Below, one piece after another: positions 1-5,054 of a stretch of DNA of 6,958 bases. This stretch comes from Actinomycetota bacterium. Its GTDB lineage: Bacteria; Actinomycetota; Actinomycetes; UBA12327. Each line of letters begins with the position of its first letter. The stretch's first letter is position 1. The stretch spans positions 1 to 6,958 of the forward strand of contig JAPLBW010000208.1 of NCBI GenBank assembly GCA_026392555.1, read 5' to 3'. Below the pieces are notes generated by a model. It had not been told where the DNA came from. It worked only from the letters and a program-made list of their open reading frames with translations, and made no database searches. The translations under genes and the position numbers were made by a program.

Positions 1-318
1 CGCAAGCGCGAACGAGCCACAACTATTCGTACGTTGATTCGCTGTAGCTTTTCGCGAACCGACGATGGCTTGGTGGTGGCCACCGTGGAGGCCGATGCGT
101 TCTGCCACTCCATGGTGCGATCGATCGTGGGAGCCCTTCTAGATGTGGGTCAGGGCAGGCATGAGCCAGCCTGGATCACCAGGACCGCCGAAGCCCTGGA
201 GCGCACGGCCGCGATTCAGGTAGCTCCAGCCCTGGGATTGACCCTTGAGGAGATCGTTTACCCACCCGATGAGGATCTGCCGGCGCAAGCCGAGCGAACC
301 CGTCGCCGGCGCGCCTAG
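1..318 (+). CDS. truA: tRNA pseudouridine(38-40) synthase TruA, C-terminal part
   Basis: This is the 3' end of a gene whose start lies before the window; the frame is open from base 1 and closes with TAG at 316-318, giving 105 residues. TruA converts uridines 38-40 in the tRNA anticodon arm to pseudouridine. The visible part carries the family's C-terminal signature: a KRERATTIRTL segment at the left edge, then EADAFCHSMVRSIVGALLDVG around residues 31-51, followed by the usual tail with a basic RTRRRRA end. The catalytic aspartate lies in the missing N-terminal half, so activity cannot be judged. A position just before rplM-rpsI is the common arrangement in Actinomycetota. A TTG at 34 is only an internal codon, not the start. 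Confidence 0.95.
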   Translation, partial: RKRERATTIRTLIRCSFSRTDDGLVVATVEADAFCHSMVRSIVGALLDVGQGRHEPAWITRTAEALERTAAIQVAPALGLTLEEIVYPPDEDLPAQAERTRRRRA

Positions 319-332
319 GAGCCGCGGCGCCG
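307..332 (+). terminator. Possible weak hairpin at the end of truA
   Basis: A 6-bp GC-only inverted repeat, CGGCGC (307-312) and GCGCCG (327-332), encloses a 14-nt loop containing the truA stop codon. There is no T tract after it. It could slow or partly terminate transcription between truA and rplM, but short GC palindromes are common in this type of DNA, so this is tentative. Confidence 0.2.
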
Positions 333-426
333 ACCCGCTGGCTGTGCCTAGAGGCGTGGAAGGTACCCTTTAACCCTTCCCCCACTGGGGCGAGTACCCG
401 TTCAATGTGAAAGTGAAGGCAGTCCC
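319..426 (+). promoter_or_regulatory. Leader region of rplM-rpsI with candidate RNA structure
   Basis: This 108-nt gap separates truA from rplM and probably holds the promoter or leader of the ribosomal protein operon. Two nested pairings are visible: GGTAC (362-366) with GTACC (394-398), and inside it CCCC (380-383) with GGGG (387-390) around a 3-nt loop. A ribosome binding site GAAGG (415-419) sits 7 nt before the GTG start of rplM. A TAGAGG at 349-354 is a weak -10 candidate with no recognisable -35. Ribosomal protein leaders, including those of L13 operons in other phyla, are often autoregulatory; whether this one is remains inference. Confidence 0.3.
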
Positions 427-870
427 GTGCGTACCTATAGCCCAAAGCCTGGCGATGCAGACCGTCAGTGGCTCGTCATTGATGCCGCTGATGTTGTGTT
501 GGGTCGTCTTGCCACGCAGGCCGCAGCCTTGTTGCGCGGTAAGCACAAGCCCACCTTCGCCCCGCATGCCGACATGGGTGACTTTGTCATCATCATCAAC
601 GCTGACAAAGTGGCATTGACTGGCGCGAAGTTGCAGAACAAGAAGGCTTTTCACCACTCGGGTTTCCCCGGCGGTTTGAAGGCCACCTCGTACTCCGACT
701 TGTTGGAAAAGGATTCACGCAAGGTCGTCGAAAAGGCGGTCAAGGGAATGCTTCCGCACACCAGGCTTGGTCGTCAGCAGTTTGGCAAGCTCAAGGTCTA
801 CCCAGGCGCTGAGCACCCACACCAGGCCCAGAACCCCACCACGTTCAACATCATTCAGGTTGCGCAGTAA
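427..870 (+). CDS. rplM: 50S ribosomal protein L13
   Basis: L13 is an early-assembly protein of the large ribosomal subunit that binds 23S rRNA. The 147-residue product matches the normal bacterial length and shows the family landmarks: WLVIDAADVVLGRLAT at residues 15-30, LLRGKHKPTFAPHADMGDFV next, HHSGFPGGLK near 75-85, and the C-terminal MLPHTRLGRQQFGKLKVYPG segment leading to HPHQAQNP. The GTG start is chosen because GAAGG lies 7 nt upstream and the protein begins with the expected MRTYSPK. The gene is paired with rpsI 43 nt downstream, as in almost all bacteria, and the two are surely co-transcribed. Nothing is broken or unusual. Confidence 0.98.
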   Translation: MRTYSPKPGDADRQWLVIDAADVVLGRLATQAAALLRGKHKPTFAPHADMGDFVIIINADKVALTGAKLQNKKAFHHSGFPGGLKATSYSDLLEKDSRKVVEKAVKGMLPHTRLGRQQFGKLKVYPGAEHPHQAQNPTTFNIIQVAQ

Positions 871-913
871 TCACTAGCGACAACTGCACAACCGACCGAA
901 AGGAAACTGTGGC

Positions 914-1429
914 GTGACTGATCCAGCCACCGAGAACGACTACAGCGCATACGCCGAGTCCGACAACGACGATGCTTCCGGTAGTGAAACCGTTCTTACG
1001 TCAGAATCCCCCGCGCCTAAGACTGCGCGCACAATTATCACTGCCCCTGCCGGTGCTACCGGTCGTCGCAAGCAGGCCATCGCGCGCGTTCGCTTGGTTC
1101 CGGGCACCGGTCGTTGGGTCGTCAATGGTCGCGAACTGGCCGAATACTTTCCCAACAAGGTTCACCAGCAGTTGGTCAATGACCCCTTCACCGTTTTGGG
1201 TATCGACAAGCAGTTCGACGTGATCGCGCGCATCAGCGGTGGTGGCGTTTCTGGCCAAGCTGGCGCCCTGCGTTTGGGTATTGCTCGTGCCTTGAACGAA
1301 ATTGACCTTGAAGGTAACCGTCCCACCTTGAAGAAGGCGGGCTTCCTTACACGTGACCCACGTGCCAAGGAACGTAAGAAGTACGGTCTGAAGAAGGCCC
1401 GCAAGGCCCCGCAATACTCCAAGCGTTAA
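914..1429 (+). CDS. rpsI: 30S ribosomal protein S9
   Basis: S9 sits on the head of the small ribosomal subunit, and its C-terminal tail reaches the P-site tRNA. The product has 171 residues. Residues 1-40 form an acidic, low-complexity extension rich in D, E, S and T, a feature of actinobacterial S9. The conserved domain starts near residue 49 with ATGRRKQAIARVRLVPGTG and continues through NGRELAEYFPN, ISGGGVSGQAGALRLGIARAL and LTRDPRAKERKKYG. It ends in the universally conserved SKR. The GTG start has AAGGA (900-904) 9 nt upstream. It forms an operon with rplM and is followed by a strong hairpin, so it is probably the last gene of that transcript. Confidence 0.98.
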   Translation: MTDPATENDYSAYAESDNDDASGSETVLTSESPAPKTARTIITAPAGATGRRKQAIARVRLVPGTGRWVVNGRELAEYFPNKVHQQLVNDPFTVLGIDKQFDVIARISGGGVSGQAGALRLGIARALNEIDLEGNRPTLKKAGFLTRDPRAKERKKYGLKKARKAPQYSKR

Positions 1430-1454
1430 TCGCGCGGATATCGCAAACTTCACT

Positions 1455-1482
1455 ACTGCCTCGGACTACGCTCCGGGGCAGT
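1455..1482 (+). terminator. Strong hairpin after rpsI, likely transcription terminator
   Basis: Bases 1455-1465 pair with 1472-1482 to form an 11-bp stem (one G-T wobble at 1461/1476) around a 6-nt loop at 1466-1471. It lies 25 nt after the rpsI stop. Only three T residues follow (1487-1489), so it is not a classical U-tract terminator, but hairpins with poor U tracts are common terminators in Actinomycetota. It separates the ribosomal operon from glmM and ends 27 nt before the glmM start. Confidence 0.6.
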
Positions 1483-1497
1483 GGCATTTACACAGTT

Positions 1498-1503
1498 AGG
1501 AGG
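1498..1503 (+). promoter_or_regulatory. Ribosome binding site of glmM
   Basis: A perfect AGGAGG lies 6 nt before the GTG at 1510. It fixes the glmM start at that codon and shows that the unusually short N terminus is not caused by a wrong choice of start. Confidence 0.85.
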
Positions 1504-1509
1504 CACACC

Positions 1510-2442
1510 GTGGCGCGCTTGAGTCGAGCTGCGGCAACGGTGTTGGCTAGCGGCGAGCGACCGCACGCAATTGTTGGTCGTGATCCGCGGCCTTCCGGTG
1601 AATTCCTCGAAGCGGCAGTTGTTGCGGGTTTGGCCAGCGCGGGACTTGATGTCATTCGCATTGGTGTTGTTCCCACCCCTGCGGTTGCGTTGCTGACCAA
1701 GCAAACAGGCGCGGCTCTGGGCGTGATGCTGTCGGCTAGCCATAACCCGATGCCCGATAACGGCATTAAGTTTTTCGGCCCGGGTGGAGACAAGCTCACC
1801 GATGAGCAAGAAGATGCCATTGAGGCTGGTCTTGATGCTGTGACTCCTCTCCCGGTCGGTGCAAAGGTCGGTCGGGTGAGTGTGGATCTGATGGCCTCGC
1901 AGACCTACGTTGATTACTTGGTCGCGACCGTGCCCACCCGCCTTGATGGGTTACGCGTTGTTGTCGACTGCGCTAATGGATCCGCCTCGGCGGTCGGTCC
2001 CCAAACTCTGCGCGCTCTTGGCGCGGACGTTGTGGTGCTCTCTGACCGACTCGATGGATGGTCCATTAATGACAACTGTGGTTCGACCCACCCAGAGGCG
2101 CTGCAAGCCGCCGTCCTTGCGCACGGGGCTGATGCTGGCATCGCGCACGATGGAGATGCCGATCGGTGTTTAGCCGTTGATGCGCACGGAACACTGATCG
2201 ACGGCGATCACATTATGGGAATCTTGGCTTTGGCTATGAGTAAGGCGGGAACGCTTGCGCACAACACGTTAGTAGCGACCGTTATGAGCAACATTGGCCT
2301 CAAGATTGCTCTGGACCAAGCCGGCGTCTCGATGCGTCTCGATGGTGGAAACCGCGGTGGGCGATCGCTACGTTCTCGAACACATGCGAGCTGGCGGTTT
2401 CAACCTCGGTGGCGAGCAGTCAGGCCACGTGGTGATGAGTAA
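1510..2442 (+). CDS. glmM: GlmM N-terminal fragment as translated (truncated product)
   Basis: Read as it stands, translation from the GTG gives 310 residues. Residues 1-275 are genuine GlmM sequence, with the catalytic Ser77 in SASHNP and DGDADR at 214-219. Residues 276-310 are out of frame (RLDGGNRGG onward) and end at TGA 2440-2442. The product would lack the end of domain 3, including the GGEQSGH sugar-binding loop, and all of the C-terminal phosphate-binding domain. By family knowledge it should be inactive. This entry describes one part of the disrupted gene, not a separate gene. Confidence 0.6.
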   Translation: MARLSRAAATVLASGERPHAIVGRDPRPSGEFLEAAVVAGLASAGLDVIRIGVVPTPAVALLTKQTGAALGVMLSASHNPMPDNGIKFFGPGGDKLTDEQEDAIEAGLDAVTPLPVGAKVGRVSVDLMASQTYVDYLVATVPTRLDGLRVVVDCANGSASAVGPQTLRALGADVVVLSDRLDGWSINDNCGSTHPEALQAAVLAHGADAGIAHDGDADRCLAVDAHGTLIDGDHIMGILALAMSKAGTLAHNTLVATVMSNIGLKIALDQAGVSMRLDGGNRGGRSLRSRTHASWRFQPRWRAVRPRGDE

Positions 2443-2785
2443 TTTTTCCACCACAGGGGACGGGATTTTGACGGCGGCTCACCTATTGGCACAGTTGTCA
2501 ATCACTGGAAAGTCTTTGGCTGAGCTTGCTGGTGTCGTTCAATCGTTGCCGCAAGTCCTGATCAATGTCCCAGGGGTAGACCGCGCTGGATTGGCTAACA
2601 ATGCTGCCATTGCAGCAGCCGTTGCTGTGGCGGAGGCCGAATTGGCAGGTTCGGGGCGGGTATTACTGCGCCCTAGTGGAACCGAGCCCGTTATTCGGGT
2701 CATGGTGGAAGCCGCTACCGCAGACGAGGCAGAAAATATCGCGCAGCGTTTAGCCGCACATGTTTCTTCCGCCCTCGCCCTCTAG
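2294..2785 (+). CDS. glmM: GlmM C-terminal fragment (out of frame with the start)
   Basis: This open frame holds the remainder of GlmM. Genuine homology begins at 2345 (VETAVGDRYVLEHMRAGGFNLGGEQSGH) and runs through STTGDGILTA, LPQVLINV and RPSGTEPVIRVMVEAA to TAG at 2783-2785. The stretch 2294-2344 is only an accidental extension in this frame. No ribosome binding site or sensible start is visible here, so it is unlikely to be made as an independent protein. It would be produced only after a +1 ribosomal shift within the 2294-2442 overlap, or if the duplication is absent from the real genome. Confidence 0.5.
   Translation: MASRLLWTKPASRCVSMVETAVGDRYVLEHMRAGGFNLGGEQSGHVVMSNFSTTGDGILTAAHLLAQLSITGKSLAELAGVVQSLPQVLINVPGVDRAGLANNAAIAAAVAVAEAELAGSGRVLLRPSGTEPVIRVMVEAATADEAENIAQRLAAHVSSALAL
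2325..2344 (+). repeat. Perfect 10-bp tandem duplication inside glmM
   Basis: The unit CGTCTCGATG occurs twice back to back (2325-2334 and 2335-2344). The base before the array, G2324, also matches the repeat phase, so the periodic tract is 21 bp. A 10-bp insertion shifts the frame by +1 and explains exactly why the two halves of GlmM are out of register. Replication slippage or template switching could create it, and also remove it. Confidence 0.95.
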
Positions 2786-2788
2786 GCT
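2783..2788 (+). promoter_or_regulatory. Candidate -10 hexamer for a leaderless glmS transcript
   Basis: TAGGCT fits the TANNNT actinobacterial -10 pattern and ends 6 nt before the glmS ATG, the spacing expected when transcription starts at the start codon itself. It overlaps the glmM stop codon. The purine run GAGGG at 2789-2793 is only 1 nt from the ATG, too close for a normal ribosome binding site, which favours a leaderless start. No clear -35 is seen. Confidence 0.4.
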
Positions 2789-2794
2789 GAGGGT

Positions 2795-4642
2795 ATGTGC
2801 GGGATTGTTGGATACGTCGGTTCGCTGCGTGCAGACGATGTTGTCCTCGAAGGTTTGCGTCGACTCGAATACCGTGGGTATGACTCGGCGGGAATCGCGG
2901 TAGTTACCGAAGGCACCGTGGCATCGGTGAAGCGAGCGGGCAAGCTAGTCCAGCTCGAAACCGCACTTTCTGAGAGCACACTTCCTGCTTCTGGCACCGG
3001 GATTGGTCACACCCGATGGGCCACGCATGGTGCCCCCAATGATCGCAACGCCCACCCACACCTGACGCGCGAACAATCAATCGCCGTCGTACACAACGGC
3101 ATCATCGAAAACTTCGCCCGCTTACGGGCTGAGTTAGAAGATGCGGATTACGAATTCCAATCCGAAACCGATACCGAAGTCGTCGCTCACTTGCTGGATT
3201 CGGTTTATGACCCCGCGACAGGTTTGGCCGAAGCCATGCGTGTGGTGTGCCGCCGCTTAGATGGTGCGTTCACTCTGGTGGCTATTCACGCTGACGAGCC
3301 GGGGGTAGTGGTGGGGGCTCGACGCAATTCGCCTCTGGTCGTTGGACGCGGTGACAACGAGAACTTCCTCGGCAGTGACGTCTCTGCATTTATTGGCTAT
3401 ACCCGCAACGCCATTGAATTGGGCCAAGACCAAGTAGTGGAACTGCGCACCGACTCCATCACCGTGACCAACTTTGACGGAACACCGGCCCAGATCAAGG
3501 AATATGAAGTGACGTGGGATGCGGAAGCCGCAGAAAAGGGCGGCTACGACTACTTCATGCTCAAGGAGATCGCCGAACAGCCGCAAGCCGTGGCCGACAC
3601 CTTGTTGGGGCGCATTAACGACGACGGCCTTTTGGTTCTCGACGAGATGCGACTGTCGGATGATGATTTGCGCAGCGTCGACAAGATCGTTTTGATTGCT
3701 TGCGGCACTGCGTATCACGCGGGGATGATCGCCAAGTATGCGATTGAGCACTGGACGCGTATCCCCTGTGAAATTGAACTGGCCAGTGAGTTTCGTTACC
3801 GCGATCCGATCCTGACCCGAGACACGTTAGTCATCGCGATTTCACAATCGGGCGAAACGATGGACACGTTGATGGCGTTGCGCCATGCCCGTGAACAAGG
3901 TGCGCGCGTATTGGCTGTGTGCAATGTCAATGGCTCGACGATTCCGCGCGAATCGGATGCCGTGGTGTACACCCATGCTGGACCTGAAATCGCTGTGGCT
4001 TCAACGAAAGCGTTCTTAACCCAAGTAGTTGCAGTGCACCTGGTGGCTTTGTACCTCGCGCAGGTGCGCGGGACGAAGTGGGGCGAGGAAATCCGCCACC
4101 ACGTCGAACAGCTGGCGCAAATGCCAAGCAAGATTGAAGAACTGCTCACCATGATGGAGCCAGTGCGGGAAATGGCCACCGCCATGGCCGATGCCCAGAC
4201 CGTGTTGTTCATTGGTCGGCACGTGGGCTATCCCGTTGCCCTTGAAGGCGCGTTAAAGGTCAAGGAATTGGCCTACATGCACGCAGAAGGCTTCGCCGCC
4301 GGCGAACTTAAGCACGGACCCATCGCCTTGCTGGAAGAGGGCATGCCGGTTGTCGCCATTGTTCCGTCCCCGCGTGGGCGCAGCATCTTGCACGACAAGG
4401 TGATTTCCAACATTCAAGAAGTCCGGGCTCGCGGTGCGCGCATGATCGTGATCGCCGAGGAAGGCGATACCGATGTCGAGCCCTACGCCGATGTCTTGAT
4501 CCGCATTCCAGCGGTGCCCACCTTGATGCAGCCCATTTTGGCGGTAGTCCCGTTGCAAGTTTTTGCGTGCGCTCTGGCGACTGCCAAGGGATTTGATGTG
4601 GACCAGCCACGCAACCTAGCTAAGTCTGTTACCGTCGAATAG
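2795..4642 (+). CDS. glmS: Glutamine-fructose-6-phosphate aminotransferase (isomerizing) GlmS
   Basis: GlmS makes glucosamine-6-phosphate from fructose-6-phosphate and glutamine, the first committed step to UDP-GlcNAc and cell wall. The 615-residue product is full length. The N-terminal class II glutaminase domain (about 1-240) begins MCGIVGYVG, with Cys2 becoming the N-terminal nucleophile after Met removal. It also contains RRLEYRGYDSAG (22-33), GHTRWATHG (71-79) and VVHNGIIENF (98-107). Two SIS sugar-isomerase domains follow: the first from about 298 with CGTAYHAG (303-310) and ISQSGETMDTL (349-359), the second from about 468 with GRHVGYPVALEGALKVKELAYMHAEG. The protein ends with the conserved DVDQPRNLAKSVTVE tail. 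Nothing is broken. The gene starts 9 nt after glmM, so it is linked to its pathway partner. That gap is far too short for a glmS ribozyme; regulation may instead come from a promoter at the glmM stop. Confidence 0.98.
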   Translation: MCGIVGYVGSLRADDVVLEGLRRLEYRGYDSAGIAVVTEGTVASVKRAGKLVQLETALSESTLPASGTGIGHTRWATHGAPNDRNAHPHLTREQSIAVVHNGIIENFARLRAELEDADYEFQSETDTEVVAHLLDSVYDPATGLAEAMRVVCRRLDGAFTLVAIHADEPGVVVGARRNSPLVVGRGDNENFLGSDVSAFIGYTRNAIELGQDQVVELRTDSITVTNFDGTPAQIKEYEVTWDAEAAEKGGYDYFMLKEIAEQPQAVADTLLGRINDDGLLVLDEMRLSDDDLRSVDKIVLIACGTAYHAGMIAKYAIEHWTRIPCEIELASEFRYRDPILTRDTLVIAISQSGETMDTLMALRHAREQGARVLAVCNVNGSTIPRESDAVVYTHAGPEIAVASTKAFLTQVVAVHLVALYLAQVRGTKWGEEIRHHVEQLAQMPSKIEELLTMMEPVREMATAMADAQTVLFIGRHVGYPVALEGALKVKELAYMHAEGFAAGELKHGPIALLEEGMPVVAIVPSPRGRSILHDKVISNIQEVRARGARMIVIAEEGDTDVEPYADVLIRIPAVPTLMQPILAVVPLQVFACALATAKGFDVDQPRNLAKSVTVE

Positions 4643-4687
4643 TCCGTAAGAAAAGCGAAGTTCTCTGCCTGCATTGCCTGGAAGTCG

Positions 4688-4693
4688 TAGGGT
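4688..4693 (+). promoter_or_regulatory. Candidate -10 hexamer or ribosome binding site of acpS
   Basis: TAGGGT fits TANNNT and ends 7 nt before the chosen GTG start at 4701, again the leaderless spacing. The same bases contain AGGG (4689-4692), which lies 8 nt from the GTG and could serve as a Shine-Dalgarno site. The sequence alone cannot separate the two roles. Either reading supports 4701 as the start. The 58-nt gap after glmS shows no convincing terminator. Confidence 0.35.
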
Positions 4694-4700
4694 AAGCAGT

Positions 4701-5054
4701 GTGATCATCGGAATCGGTATTGATGTGGTCAGTATTGACCGCTTCGAACAAGCCCTCGAGCGCACTCCCAGCATGCGCGGCCGCTTGTTTACCGAGTCGG
4801 AGCAACACGTGGCGGTGGGATCGCTTGCTGGACGATTTGCTGCCAAAGAAGCATTAGCCAAAGCTCTGGGAGCTCCGGCCGGATTGCACTGGGTTGACGC
4901 TGAAATCCACAACGATGCGGAAGGCAAGCCCTCGTTTGTCATTCACGGGACGGTTGCGGAATTAGCCCAGAAGCTCGGAGTCACGTCCCTGCACCTATCC
5001 ATCAGCCACGATGCGGGGATTGCCTCGGCGATGGTGGTGGCCGAGGGTGCGTAG
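4701..5054 (+). CDS. acpS: Holo-[acyl-carrier-protein] synthase AcpS
   Basis: AcpS transfers 4'-phosphopantetheine from coenzyme A to a serine of acyl carrier protein, activating it for fatty acid synthesis. From GTG 4701 the product is 117 residues, the usual AcpS size, and begins with the textbook MIIGIGIDVVSIDRF. An upstream ATG-like start at 4674 would add nine residues (MPGSRRVSS) not expected in the family, so it is rejected. Asp8 and Glu50 (in RFAAKEALAKALG, 45-57) match the magnesium-binding acidic residues of the family. LHLSISHDAGIASAMVV (97-113) is the conserved C-terminal strand motif. It lies 58 nt after glmS and overlaps the next gene by 8 nt, which suggests translational coupling. 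The neighbourhood glmS-acpS-nnr-alr is a common actinobacterial arrangement. Confidence 0.95.
   Translation: MIIGIGIDVVSIDRFEQALERTPSMRGRLFTESEQHVAVGSLAGRFAAKEALAKALGAPAGLHWVDAEIHNDAEGKPSFVIHGTVAELAQKLGVTSLHLSISHDAGIASAMVVAEGA

Larger units (their letters stand above)
1510..2785 (+). pseudogene. glmM: Phosphoglucosamine mutase GlmM, frameshifted and missing N-terminal segment
   Basis: GlmM interconverts glucosamine-6-phosphate and glucosamine-1-phosphate in the cytoplasm, the step after GlmS towards UDP-GlcNAc. Family landmarks are present in two frames. Frame one has VGRDPRPSGE, the phosphoserine loop SASHNPMPDNG (catalytic Ser codon 1738-1740) and the metal-binding DGDADR (codons 2149-2166). 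Frame two has VETAVGDRYVLE, the sugar-binding GGEQSGH and the phosphate-binding RPSGTEPVIRVMVE. The frames are split by a perfect 10-bp tandem duplication at 2325-2344; removing one copy joins ...AGVSM directly to VETAVGDRY. The corrected gene encodes 421 residues against about 445-450 normally. The shortfall is mostly at the N terminus: MARL runs straight into SRAAATVLA, without the expected FGTDGVRG and following helix (about 20-22 residues, in frame). The start is secure (AGGAGG 6 nt upstream). The rest is well conserved with no other stop, so decay is recent, or the lesions are sequencing or assembly errors. It lies 9 nt before glmS. Confidence 0.85.

Noticed and set aside
1001..1453. Antisense open frame of 150 codons across rpsI
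   Set aside because: It is the shadow of the S9 gene; its sequence resembles no family and it would have to overlap the terminator hairpin.
2335..2442. Programmed +1 frameshifting to make full-length GlmM
   Set aside because: There is no known slippery motif or stimulatory structure that I can see, GlmM is not known to use frameshifting, and the tandem duplication explains the frame change completely.
2786..2794. glmS ribozyme before glmS
   Set aside because: Only 9 nt separate glmM and glmS, far too short for the ribozyme, which is also mainly found in Firmicutes.
3257..3751. Antisense open frame of 164 codons inside glmS
   Set aside because: It lies fully opposite a perfectly conserved GlmS coding region, has no recognisable protein family, and is expected by chance in this composition.
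4666..4680. Direct repeat TGCCTG at 4666-4671 and 4675-4680 between glmS and acpS
   Set aside because: Two hexamers 9 bp apart are not unusual; there is no palindrome or further copy to suggest an operator.
4674..4700. Longer acpS start at 4674
   Set aside because: The extra residues do not match AcpS, whose N terminus is normally MIIGIGID; GTG 4701 has suitable upstream signals.
5011..5046. Longer start of the NAD(P)HX repair gene at 5011
   Set aside because: It would add a tryptophan- and arginine-rich stretch that is only acpS sequence read in another frame; homologues begin near GTG 5047.
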